Below are positions 29,686-39,347 of a stretch of DNA of 64,000 bases, piece by piece. The position numbers and the translations under genes were made by a program. Positions within the stretch are counted from its first letter, which is position 1. Every line of letters starts with the position of its first letter. Where the stretch lies: NCBI GenBank assembly GCA_033782935.1, contig JAWQEG010001559.1:2989501-3053500 (forward strand), in the 5' to 3' direction. The DNA is from Petrolisthes cinctipes (taxonomy: Eukaryota; Arthropoda; Malacostraca; Decapoda; Porcellanidae). Below the pieces are notes generated by a model that saw only the letters and a list, made by a program, of their open reading frames with translations, made no database searches and was not told the DNA's origin.

Positions 29686-29770
29686 GGTTACAAATAGATA
29701 CGACCACGGGTAAAACTAATCCAGTTGGGATTACCGGAAAACATCTTAAGGTACTACTAAAGCTTTCAGG
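29686..29770 (+). pseudogene. protease-region fragment of the Gypsy element
   Basis: Just past the gag stop another frame gives Val-Lys-Arg-Leu-Gly-Leu-Gln-Ile and Gly-Ile-Thr-Gly-Lys, as expected downstream of a retropepsin Asp-Thr/Ser-Gly. The catalytic triad itself is not seen. An insertion at about 29770 breaks it. Confidence 0.4.
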
Positions 29771-30670
29771 GCCCTTGTCGCACTGTTTTTCGGGAATAAC
29801 TCTGTAACTAAAGGTTGGATCAATATGATATTTTGCCACGGGTTATTTCACACCTTCCGCTAATTTTTGGCACTATAATGGATTACCAAAAGTGAATAAT
29901 TAAGGCACTTGTCCCCGAGAAATGCGTCATTTTTATGAAATTTAACACTGGGATACGAACGATCATAGTGTGACGTATATACCACGTCAGTCCACAGGCT
30001 TATCATTATTATCTTAAGAAAGAATGAACTTTGCTTTTGTGAATAAGATGTCCTATGGACTGTCCGGGAAAAAAAAGTGACTTTCTTTTAACTAGTGGAA
30101 ACATGATTGACTTAAAAAGTAAATATAAAAACATATATAAATGGATATATTACATATAGGTGCTGCAAATACAGAACTACAGGTTATATGGAGTAAATCT
30201 AAGTGCATGAATCGAACAGTGGTCCGGTCATGAGACAGCCGTATGCTACAGACCGAGTCCTTGAAAAGATACCATAATAGTGAACACAGCCAACATTACT
30301 TTCAAAAGGTCATTGCTCCCAATGCATTTTAAATGAGGTATATCATTTTTCAATTTACTGCATGCTTCTGTGGGCTTAACATCACACTAGTATGAACTAT
30401 GATTCAGTTTATTCTTGTAATATTTCAGCTTTTGTGTGATTTCTGACAAATAGTAGTACTGGGTCATCTTCTTGTGCAAGAGTCATTATTTTGTTTTGCA
30501 CCTGATATTACCTATCATCTAATGCATTTATTTACTGTATATGCTATACACATGAGAGAGAGAGAGAGAGAGGGGGGGGGGGGGGGTAAATTACTTCCTA
30601 TCCGAATCCGAGACAGTCAACTGTTCGGTTACTGGTTTACGCGGAGGTGTAGTTCTCGAGCCAACATCAA
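29770..30670 (+). other. non-coding insertion in the Gypsy pol region
   Basis: About 900 bases without any Gypsy protein similarity interrupt the protease-to-RT region. It contains no terminal repeats that I can see. A (GA)n(G)n stretch lies near its end. It may be another degenerate transposon. Confidence 0.5.
30555..30588 (+). repeat. (GA)n followed by G run
   Basis: About nine GA units and then about 17 G residues, a typical unstable purine tract. Confidence 0.9.
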
Positions 30671-30702
30671 CCTACCGGCCAGAAAAGGGGCAGCAGTCGT
30701 GA

Positions 30703-33258
30703 GGACTTATCACCCGGAGTAGAAAGAAACTTTTGTCCGCAATAGTACATGTAAAAGATAATGTAAAGTTGGAACCGTACCAAGCCAAGGTCATACGTAC
30801 AGAAGTGAGTGAGTCACCGGGTACAACACTACTGATTAGGCCCCACAGAAATTGCTCATCACAAACTACTCCTTTGTTAGTAACGGTAGATGCGGAAGGA
30901 ACTGTTCCCATCACCCTATATAATACCACCAAAATATCGAAGTTGGTAAAGAAAAATACTATAGTAGCACTTATCGAGGATGATTCATCAATTAATATTG
31001 AGCTTAAATCCCCGGTAAACATAGTAACAATAGCCAATGAATTGATGCCACACCATGATAAAGTAAAAGAGCAAGGTACAAGACAGGAAAGATTGCAACT
31101 ATTAATTAACAACCAAAATTGGAAACATCTTGATGAAGAACAACTAAGGCAGCTAACACGAGTTGTCCTAGACCATGATAAATTGTTTATGCTTAGTGAT
31201 AAACAACTTGGGAAGATTGAAGGAGAACCAGCCAACATAGAAGTATCAAATCCAAACCCTTGTAGATCCCCGATGTATCGATATCCCGAACACGCAAAAG
31301 AAACTATTGGTAAAATGTTAAGTGAGATGGAAGAACGAGGAGTGATCGAACCCTCAAGTGCAGCGTGGTTATCACCTATTGTGCTTGTTAACAAACCAGA
31401 TGGTAGTAAAAGGATGTGCCTAGACTTTAGAAGGGTTAATGAACACTTAACGATGGATGTGTTTCCACTACCTAGGTTAGATGATTTAGTGGGACATGCA
31501 GCCGGGCATCAATTTTATGTGACCTTAGATTTAAAAGATGCCTATTTTCGAATAGAGTTGAATGAGAAAAGTCGGAACTTAACCACCTTTACGGATGGGG
31601 TATCATTGTACCGTTTCCGAAGGTTAACCTTTTGATTGAGTTGTGCACCAGCCATCTTTTCTCGTAAAATGGCTGAACTATTAACACCCTTGTTTCGTGA
31701 GCGATGGGTTAAAAATTACTTAGATGATGTTATTATATGGGCTGATGATTTTTCACAATTAATGCAACGCCTTACAAAATTATTTCAATTATTCAGTGTA
31801 CAGGGTGTAAAACTAAACCTAACCAAGTGTGATTTTGTCAAAAGAGAAGTAAAGTTTCTGGGACATATGGTATCTAAGAATAGTAGTTTGCCAGATCCTA
31901 AAAATTTGGAGGCAATAAGTAAACAGTTACCACCAAGGAATGTAAAGGAAGTCAGGCGTTTCATCGAAATGTGTGGCTTTTACAGGAGCTTTGTACCAAA
32001 TTTTTCTAAAATTGCCACACCCTTAACAAATCTTACGAGGGCTAACACTGTTTTTCAGTGGAATGAGAAGTGTCAGGAAGCCTTCGAAAAACTAAAAGAA
32101 AAATTAATGACACCTCCTATTCTTGCTAAATATCAACCAGAATTACATCTAGTATTAGTCACAGATGCTAGTAACGAGTATGTAGGAGCGGTCTTACATC
32201 AGGTACAAGTAGACCAGACAGTCCGACCGTTGGGTTATTTTTCAAAGAAACTTAATTCTTGTGAAAAAAGGTATAGTGTCACTGATAAGGAAGCAATGGC
32301 AGTGGTATTGGCGTGTCGCCATTATCACCATTATTTGTGGGGAACAACGTTCATAATTCAAACAGACCATCAACCACTAACAAGTATTATCCGACGAAGA
32401 ACAAAGTCACCAAGGGTCACAAGATGGATGTTAGAGATGAGGGAATATAATTTCCAAATAAGATACGTAAAGGGGAAAGACAACGTAGTGGCAGACCAAT
32501 TATCTAGACCAGTACGGGTAATATCATGCCCACCGGTATTCACATGGTTGGGGTTAACAAAGGAAGCATTTATGCAGGCACAAAGAAATGATGCCACATG
32601 GAATGAATTGATTGAATATTTTGAGGGAGGTCAAGTGCCCAGGCGAAAAATAGCCCGAGCCACTTTAGACCAGTTTGAAGTAAATGATGGAATCTTACAT
32701 TATGTAAAGACTTTTGTAGATGATAGTTACTATTATACTGTGGTAGTACCTAAAACATTAGTAAAGGTAGCACTAGAACTAGCTCATGATCAGTCAGGAC
32801 AATTTGGACAATTCAAAACTATTAAGAAAGCAGAAGAGTTATATTATTGGCCAACATTACGGTCAGATGTAGTCAAATATATTAAACAATGTCTAAATTG
32901 CCAGCAATATAAGTATACTAAGGGTCTTTCCCAGCAACATCAAGAACTACCACCCATAATACAACCCTTAGAAAGAATTACCATAGATTTGACTGATATG
33001 ACTTCTGGAGCAGATGGTAACAGATATATTCTAACCATTATAGATCATTTTTCAAGGTACACAAAGTTTTACCCCCTAAAAAGTAAACACGCCAAGGGAA
33101 TTGTTGCTAGGCTCACCCAGTTTGTTACAGACTTTGACGGCCCTAGATCGTTGCTGTGTGACAACGCCAGGGAGTTTACCGGCCAAGAAATGCGGACCTG
33201 GGCAGACCAGCATGGAGTGGAGCTACTATTCTCTCTCATAATATATATTGTATTGTGA
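30703..33258 (+). pseudogene. Gypsy pol: RT, RNase H and truncated integrase, one nonsense codon
   Basis: Open from 30703. RT: Cys-Leu-Asp-Phe-Arg-Arg-Val-Asn near 31420, Thr-Leu-Asp-Leu-Lys-Asp-Ala-Tyr near 31525. A TGA at 31633-31635 replaces the Gly of the Leu-Thr-Phe-Gly-Leu-Ser block. The same frame continues with catalytic Tyr-Leu-Asp-Asp near 31720. RNase H: Thr-Asp-Ala-Ser near 32160, Asp-Lys-Glu-Ala-Met near 32283, Thr-Asp-His-Gln near 32365. Integrase: the HHCC domain has His-Asp near 32786, but the second His is Gln (Gly-Gln-Phe-Gly); Cys-Leu-Asn-Cys near 32890 is kept. Core Asp residues are in Ile-Asp-Leu-Thr near 32988 and Cys-Asp-Asn-Ala near 33159. At 33231 it runs into LTR sequence, losing the catalytic Glu and the C-terminal domain. 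Confidence 0.88.
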
Positions 33259-34200
33259 ATATAGTGAGTGTTGAATCAATTAGTCCAGTGATGGAATTTA
33301 AATAACTAAAGAATATTGTGTGTTCACATTCAGACATAGTAACTAAAGTATGTTTTTTTGCTCATTCTGGTTTCGTCTGCTGGGGTGGCAGCCATTATAA
33401 ACGATCTCCCTTGGTGTAAAGTGACCCACGTGGTACCAAAAGATTAAGAACATTTGCTGGCAATTTTATATTTTCATAATTGTAATATTGAGATTAGGAT
33501 GTGATTCCTTTTTATTGTATTAGCTATATTTCGGCCTTGTGATGAAAAATTTATTATTCGGAATTATTTGGGATATTGTGGGAAAGGGGGACACTTTATG
33601 TAATTTTTTTTTTTTTATATGTACTTAGCTCTGTCACTAGCGAGACACGGAATTGTTCCTGTCCTATTTGACAGAACAGAGTAGGAGATATTAACAAGGG
33701 AGGGTGAACAGAAATATTATTGTATTATTTAAATGTACTCGTGCCATAATTTTATAAAATAAACGGATTTATAATTAGTTGAGTATTTCCGTCACCGATA
33801 TAACAAATAGACTGTGTTCCTTTATAGATATTATGTTAGTTCTCAATTCAGAACACTGATCGTACCCCCGTTAAAATTGTAGTCTGGGTTGCTTACTCAC
33901 GCGCCTAAATAAGCTAACGCTACGCTACCCTTCCGGTGTGTGCTCACTTGGTTCCTCTGATCAACTTTGGTCTGGTGGTGGCAGCGTATACCTAGTACTG
34001 AGGAGGGACTGGACTTGTCCTGTTCGTCATCAGTCTCTTGTTCTTTTTTTTTCCAGACCGGGTTGATCCAGCTATAGGATAGAGTAGTAGCGTACACTGG
34101 TGGCTTTTTGTTTTGTTAAAGGCAGTGGGTTTTTGTGTTCCTCCCAGAGTAAAGTAAAAATAGTAATAATAAGTAAGGGGACAAAAATCACGCTTTTACA
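33231..34200 (+). repeat. Gypsy 3' LTR, 5'-truncated (970 of about 1717 bp)
   Basis: Matches 25460-26424 almost base for base, differing in homopolymer lengths (for example near 33510 and 33605) and scattered substitutions. It ends CGCTTTTACA immediately before the CTAA duplication. The 752 bases corresponding to 24708-25459 are missing. Confidence 0.9.
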
Positions 34201-34455
34201 CTAACAAACTCCACGGCTTCCGCCAATGCCTGGATTTGTGTAGCTACAGCGGCCTATCCCACCGCTGGGAGATGGCTCTTGCCTGTCTCCACATTGGCCA
34301 CTCCCGTTTGACCCATGGATCTTTAATGGAGAGTGCTCCCCTTCCCTACTGTGACGATTTTCTAGTCCCTTTGACTGTCCATCGCCTTTTCGTGTAGTTC
34401 ACCAGCCTAGGGACCTTCGTCGTAGTTACATCTCCGAATACAGAGTTGTGGACGG
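34201..34455 (+). pseudogene. LINE B fragment, right of the Gypsy insertion
   Basis: Continues the ORF2 end from 24707: Arg-Trp-Glu-Met-Ala-Leu, Ile-Gly-His-Ser-Arg and Pro-Tyr-Cys-Asp-Asp, matching 55930-56100 and 62760-62880. It stops at Gly-Gly-Arg/Gly-Ser-type sequence GTGGACGGTTC, where direct repeat R2 begins, so its own 3' UTR is absent. Confidence 0.8.
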
Positions 34456-34715
34456 TTCACTATTGTGGACTCCTGGTTGCCAGGGGTTAAATCTCGGGTG
34501 CCGGAGGTGGAGGTACACCAGAGGTTTCGTGAGATAATTATTAAACATCTACCATATTTCCATCTGTATACCGACGGCAATTCTTGTTCTATGGTCTTCA
34601 TCATGGCAAGTTCAAAATCAACCATTATTGTCAGTGGCTGGATTGTAGGGACTTTTTCTTTAATAGCTCGTGGTGCTTTCGAGCAATTGATAGTTCGAGA
34701 TATTATTTTTCGAAT
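34455..34715 (+). repeat. direct repeat R2 of the composite
   Basis: Second copy of the block at 23775-24030 with about a dozen differences (for example CATTTGTAT versus CATCTGTAT). It ends in TTTTTCGAA and meets the CA end of the minus-strand LTR at 34718. Confidence 0.85.
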
Positions 34716-35155
34716 AATGCAATGAAAGTAATGAAAGAACAAGTTAGTTAATAATCTTCAAAGATTACAATTACATAGAAATAATCCTAATAATGCAAGA
34801 ATAAGTTAATGAATATATCTCCCAATATTCTGCCTTCTGAAGACTGACAATTGGTATTACCACACCGATGTTAGTATGGTGAAGTCCGTTTTATAACACC
34901 ACAACTACTAGGAGAGAAGAGACACCAGCCGAGAGAGAAAAAAATGACTGATGTCCCTAGCTCTACCCTCGCCTTATCTTGACTCGTATTGAAGCCCGGC
35001 GGTGTTAAAGCCTTCAGTTTTTAGAACTAGGGATTCGGGATAGTGTAGTTCAGAGTGGTGACTGGTGAGGAAGGCAAGGCCGTAACACCTCCCCCCTGAG
35101 ACGGCGTCACTTCAAGAAAGTGATGACGTAGCCCTTACTTGTCCTGTCCTCAGGG

Positions 35156-35530
35156 TTAGACTCTGCTTAGTGCGTCTGCGATGACGTTGACCAAACCATT
35201 TATGTGGTTGATGGTAATATTATATGGTTGTAGATAGAGAGACCATCGAAGCAGCCATTGATTGGAGAATTTGTTCCGGTCCAACAAAAATAGAGGGTTG
35301 TGATCCGTGTAGACCTTCAGAGGAACACTACTAGGTTGGATGTAGCAGTCGAATTTCTTGATGGCAGAAACCATGGCGAGGAGCTCCTTTTCAATAGTGC
35401 TGTATCGGCATTGCTGAGGATTTAGTTTAGCAGAGTGATAAGCAACTGGATGGAGAATGCCATTTTTCTCCTGCAGAAGGGCAGCTCCTACGGCATGGTT
35501 GCTGGCCTCTGTGTGGAGAATGAATGGCTC
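35156..35530 (-). pseudogene. Gypsy RNase H domain, minus strand
   Basis: Reads His-Thr-Glu-Ala-Ser-Asn-His-Ala-Val-Gly-Ala near 35505 (the usual Thr-Asp-Ala-Ser Asp is Glu), Glu-Lys-Glu-Leu-Leu-Ala near 35376, Tyr-Thr-Asp-His-Asn-Pro near 35308, and ends Ile-Ala-Asp-Ala-Leu-Ser-Arg-Val near 35160. The frame differs from that of the RT, so a frameshift lies near 35540-35600. Confidence 0.75.
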
Positions 35531-35537
35531 GTTGAAG

Positions 35538-36155
35538 TCAGGTGTGAGTAACCCAGGGTCCTGGGTGAGGAAGGTCTAGATTTGGAAGAATGCAGCTTGG
35601 CAGTCGTCCGTCCAGACGTATGGTACAATGCCACTTGTCAGCCTGGTGAGCGGCAAGGCGGCCTGGGAGAAACCGCATCAGTGCTTTCCGGGTTGTGGGG
35701 ACTGGATACTCGAGGATTGCTGTGATGTTGGCAACTTTGGGACGCACCTTGCCTTTTCCCACCTCATGTCCCAGGTAAGTCACTGTGGCCTGGCCAAAGG
35801 TGGTTTTGGCCAACTTCACCGTCAGGTTGGCGTCACTCAGTCTAGAAAACACTGCTGCTAGTTGTTCAAGGTGTTGCTGCAAGGAGAGAGAATATATGAG
35901 AGTATCATCTAAGTCATGTAATATAAAATTCATAGCTCTTTGAAAAGTGGCAGGACTATTCCTCATTCTAAATGGCATAACCAGATATTCGTAGAGACCA
36001 AAGGGAGTACTGAAAGCTGAGACAAGTCGTGCTTTGTCAGTCACAGGGATCTGATAATAGCCCTGTAACAAGTCCATTTTACTTATATATACAGCTTGAC
36101 CAACTTCCTCAATCAGATTGTCGACTCTACGAATAGGCGTCTGGAATGGTAACGG
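35538..36155 (-). pseudogene. Gypsy reverse transcriptase, minus strand, truncated
   Basis: From the cut at 36155: Ile-Ser-Lys-Met-Asp-Leu-Leu-Gln-Gly-Tyr-Tyr-Gln (motif A), Thr-Pro-Phe-Gly-Leu-Tyr-Glu-Tyr, Met-Pro-Phe-Arg-Met-Arg-Asn (Gly to Arg in the Pro-Phe-Gly block), and Asp-Leu-Asp-Asp-Thr-Leu in place of Tyr-x-Asp-Asp. Then Tyr-Leu-Gly-His-Glu-Val. The RT is catalytically doubtful as well as truncated. The apparent N-terminus to 36197 is LTR sequence. Confidence 0.8.
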
Positions 36156-36861
36156 TGTAGTGGCGCCATATGCACCACTCCTTATTCCTTTGTACATTCC
36201 ATGTGCTGGTACGCCACTCCTTACTCCTTTGTACTTTCCTCGGCCTCTGGCAAGTACGCTAATCCGCTCCCTGACACAGCTTAATCCTCTCTTGGGATTA
36301 CAGCCGCCAGCCTCCTGCTTTCTCCGCAGTATGAGTCAAAGGGGTGCAGCACGCTAGGTGACGTGCTGGGTCACGTGACCACACCACATCCGGGAATCTG
36401 GAGTGAGTGAATAAAAAGGGCAGGCTTCACCCAGACGAGAGACTATCCTGCTAGCTACTGTTGAAGAAGGACCAGTCCCGCTCCTGCCGTCATCATACAC
36501 CTGCATATACACGTGTCCCCACTTCGACCACACGTGGTGCTCCTGCTCTACACCACTACAGACTTTCCACTGCAACTACCGACTCTCCACGACGCTGCAC
36601 GACAGGCTGGCTTTCCCTATGTCTACATGTCCTGCATACACCTGCATATACACGTGTCCCCACTTCGACCACACGTGGTGCTCCTGCTCTACACCACTAC
36701 ACACTTTCCACTGCAACTACCGACTCTCCACGACGCTGCAAGACAGGCTGGCTCTCCCTATGACTACATGTCCTGCATTTTTGTGTATTACCAATAAACT
36801 GTACCGTGTATTCTGGAGTCTGTTCACCCGGGTAGAAATATAAAGGCTTTCTTACTGTTTT
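36156..36861 (+). mobile_element. LTR of family X, copy 1
   Basis: Starts TGTAGTGGCG and has a TATA-like AATAAAAAGGG near 36410 and AATAAA at 36793-36798. It shares the end block AATAAA..TGTAC..GTGTATTCTGGAGTCTGTTCACCC with copy 2 (52334-52940). A 141-bp internal tandem duplication accounts for its greater length: TATA-to-AATAAA distance is 383 here and about 248 in copy 2. It truncates the minus-strand Gypsy on its left. Confidence 0.7.
36497..36778 (+). repeat. 141-bp tandem duplication in LTR X
   Basis: Two nearly identical 141-bp units start ACACCTGCATATACACGTG at 36497 and 36638. The translated products of this stretch are therefore repeated and not evidence of a gene. Confidence 0.95.
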
Positions 36862-36863
36862 AA

Positions 36864-37319
36864 CCCCCCTCCAACGGGAACCGCCTTGACGTGGTGGGGG
36901 GGCTTGTGTGTCTCTGAGACCTGGCGAGCTAGACTAGAGGGGGCTCTGGCCCCTGCTCTGCCCCGATTTCGGGGAGAGAGGGCTTCCCATGCTAGTAAGG
37001 TCACCAGTGAGAGACAAGACTAAATGGTTCCCATGCAATGGGCTGCCAGTACGGGCCAACAGCGCTGCCCTCTGGAGTGACTGCCCTCTAGGGGCCGTCC
37101 TATGTTGGATGGTTGGGTGTCTGGGCCGGGAGATGTTGGGGAAGGGGGTCTCAGCACCGTCGTGGGCAAACTTTCGAGCCATTGGGGCTGCTTTTTAAAA
37201 CGAGTGGCCCCGTGGGGGAAGATGTACCCCGCCCGCGGCGACCAGCGCTCGGTCCCCTCATCTGCCCGGTAGGTAGTAGCTCTTGGCTCCTGGGGCCAAA
37301 AACAACAAATCAATGATAT
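36864..37319 (+). promoter_or_regulatory. LINE B 5' UTR, probable internal promoter region
   Basis: The GC-rich 5' UTR (GCCTTGACGTGGTGGGGG near 36883, GGTTGGGTGTCTGGGCCGGG near 37111, TCCCCTCATCTG near 37254) is conserved between copies 1 and 2 over its entire length. LINE promoters lie inside the 5' UTR. That is family knowledge, and no promoter motif is proven here. Confidence 0.5.
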
Positions 37320-39347
37320 ATGGATACAGAAAAGCCCCAATCACTTCCTCGAGCGGTAGTCGACCAGGCCCTCGAGACGTCACTCTCTGGTCGTGGTAAT
37401 ATGCAGAAAGCTGCAAATAAGAGTAGACCTAGCAGGTACGGTGTTGTGTCGAAGAACCCTGTTAGCGATCTGGACACGTTAATGTTAACGAATGTACTTG
37501 CATCCTTTTCTTATGGCGCTATCCACTCCATTTTTAAGTGCTTTGGAGTAGTCCTTCGAATCCGAATCACATATGACAGTGATTGTAGGTCTAATCGGTG
37601 CTATATTACTTTCAATACAAATGCTGCTGCCAAAGCAGCATTTGAGGCAAAAGATTCTCTGACGGTGGGGGATACTCATTGTAAAGCTCAGATGATGCTG
37701 TCCATCAATGTAGTTGACAGTGACAATGACTACTGCCCTAATATATTTGATGACACTGTGGAGCATGTCCCAAAGGAACGTCGGGTTCCTACACCCTTTT
37801 GGTTTGTGGCTTACTACATGGAGGGACTTGGTAACCTTATCCATGCTTTCCGGTATCTGGAGAAAGAAGTTGGATTATTACCAATGGGCCCCATAAAGAA
37901 ATATGGTAAGGGCGTTTTAATCAGAGCCAAAGATCTTACACAGGCCATGATGCTCCTCAATCTCCCCTGTCCTTCTGATAGCATGTTTGAATCTATTAAA
38001 CCACATCAAACATTTAATTATAGCAAGGGGCGTATATATAATGAGGACCTATATGAATTCTCAGAAGAGGACATTCTCGCTATGTGCCCAGACAGTGTCC
38101 AACGAGTAACGAAGATGAAAGGCATTAAAAATATGATCATCCTCACTTTCTATGGCTTGCATATCCCAGACTGCATTAACATTAACCCCACCTCATTTGA
38201 GGTGAAGCCTTTTGTTGAGCGTCCCCTACAGTGTTTCTGTTGTTATGAGTTTGGTCATGGGAAGAGGAACTGCAACAACCGTTCCCGGTGTGGTAATTGT
38301 TCTGCTCTTGACTCGCATCTTACTTCTGAGTGTCGGTCAAGGAGTTACTGCTTTTACTGCAGAGATGCTCACCCCTTGCGTTCTCGCCAATGTAAGATGT
38401 ACCTACTTGAGCAGAATATCCTCCACTTGGCTAATACTCAATTCATTAGCATAGGTAGTGCCAGACGGCAACTCAACTTCAGGCGACAGAAGGATGGTGG
38501 TGTGAAGACATACGCCTCCTCCCTTCGCCCTAAATTGGTTGCAGCACCCTCTCAACCCTCTCAAGAGGCAGCTGCTTTTTGCTCTAGTGAGAACGTTTCT
38601 AAGGTTACTCTACATAATAGTTTCTCTGTCTTGGAAACTTTATCAGACACTCATTATGGTGACCCTTCAACTGATGACAATTCTCAGACTTTAGCTAAAG
38701 GTGTCCATGTGGTAGAGGTTCACGCTGCCACACGCTCTCCCAAAAGGAAACTTAAGTCACCTAAACTGCCACAGAGACGCCTTCGTGGTTCCTCTGAGGC
38801 ACTTGACTCTATAGATGTTCCACCTTGTGAGGCAACCATCTCTGTGGACTCATCCATAGTTTCCTCTCAATTTCACCAGAAGCATTCTCGTGGCTCTGAT
38901 GAATCTCTTGATTCAACAGAAGTTCCTCCTCGCAAGCTTCCTTCGGAATCATCAGAGGGGCGTGAAGTTAATGTGGATGCCACAAATGTTGTGACTTCTA
39001 AAGATTCAGTTTCTCTTCCGCTTGAGCAGCGGAGTGATTCTACCACCTGTATTATGGATGTTGATGTATCTGCCTGTGTCAGTGATACCACTGCTGTACA
39101 GGACAGAACCAATGTAATTGTTTCAAAGAATATCCCATCTCATATACCTTCATCTTTTTCTAACATATCAGATGCTTCAGGGACTCGTCTACGGGTCCCA
39201 ATTACTGCCCCAAGTACTACTCCTCGGGTTCGCCCTTCTTCTAGTGGCCCAGGATTAGACAAATCTTATTGTTTGAGTAAACCCTCAGGTCGAGGTGGTA
39301 GTGGGAAGTACCTCCGTGAGGCTTCCCAAAAACCAGTACTAAAGTAA
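37320..39347 (+). CDS. LINE B ORF1, Gag-like protein with three zinc knuckles
   Basis: An intact 675-residue protein. After a basic start, residues 55-130 look like an RNA-binding fold (Arg-Ile-Arg-Ile-Thr-Tyr...Cys-Tyr-Ile-Thr-Phe, RRM-like). Three CCHC-type knuckles lie near residues 302-355: Cys-Phe-Cys-Cys...His...Cys, Cys-Gly-Asn-Cys...His...Cys and Cys-Phe-Tyr-Cys...His...Cys. The C-terminal half is Ser/Thr-rich and low in complexity. It should package the LINE RNA and act as its chaperone. Start chosen at 37320, matching the equivalent ATG (58169) in copy 2. ORF2 begins in the -1 frame before this stop. Confidence 0.85.
   Translation: MDTEKPQSLPRAVVDQALETSLSGRGNMQKAANKSRPSRYGVVSKNPVSDLDTLMLTNVLASFSYGAIHSIFKCFGVVLRIRITYDSDCRSNRCYITFNTNAAAKAAFEAKDSLTVGDTHCKAQMMLSINVVDSDNDYCPNIFDDTVEHVPKERRVPTPFWFVAYYMEGLGNLIHAFRYLEKEVGLLPMGPIKKYGKGVLIRAKDLTQAMMLLNLPCPSDSMFESIKPHQTFNYSKGRIYNEDLYEFSEEDILAMCPDSVQRVTKMKGIKNMIILTFYGLHIPDCININPTSFEVKPFVERPLQCFCCYEFGHGKRNCNNRSRCGNCSALDSHLTSECRSRSYCFYCRDAHPLRSRQCKMYLLEQNILHLANTQFISIGSARRQLNFRRQKDGGVKTYASSLRPKLVAAPSQPSQEAAAFCSSENVSKVTLHNSFSVLETLSDTHYGDPSTDDNSQTLAKGVHVVEVHAATRSPKRKLKSPKLPQRRLRGSSEALDSIDVPPCEATISVDSSIVSSQFHQKHSRGSDESLDSTEVPPRKLPSESSEGREVNVDATNVVTSKDSVSLPLEQRSDSTTCIMDVDVSACVSDTTAVQDRTNVIVSKNIPSHIPSSFSNISDASGTRLRVPITAPSTTPRVRPSSSGPGLDKSYCLSKPSGRGGSGKYLREASQKPVLK

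Larger units (their letters stand above)
24704..34204 (+). mobile_element. Gypsy-type LTR retrotransposon (24708-34200) with CTAA target duplication
   Basis: CTAA at 24704-24707 and again at 34201-34204 flank the element, and the LINE B reading continues across the gap. The order is 5' LTR, primer-binding site, an SGNH-like ORF, gag (interrupted by a Mutator fragment), a pol interrupted by a non-coding insert, then the 3' LTR. The 3' LTR lacks its first 752 bases and is fused directly to the integrase core, so an internal deletion took the integrase end, anything after it, and the LTR start. All proteins are damaged. Confidence 0.88.
34718..36155 (-). mobile_element. Gypsy fragment with 3' LTR, minus strand
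   Basis: On the minus strand the order is RT, RNase H, a short gap, a polypurine tract (GGGGGGAGG at 35088-35096) and an LTR starting TGTTACGG at 35087 and ending TTTCATTGCA at 34718 (370 bp, with TATAAAA near 34891). Its 5' part is cut off at 36156 where LTR X begins. This is a different family from the element at 24708. Confidence 0.75.

Noticed and set aside
36461..36797. Tandemly repeated peptide ORFs
   Set aside because: The repeat is a 141-bp duplication inside an LTR; all frames show the duplication, with no coding bias.
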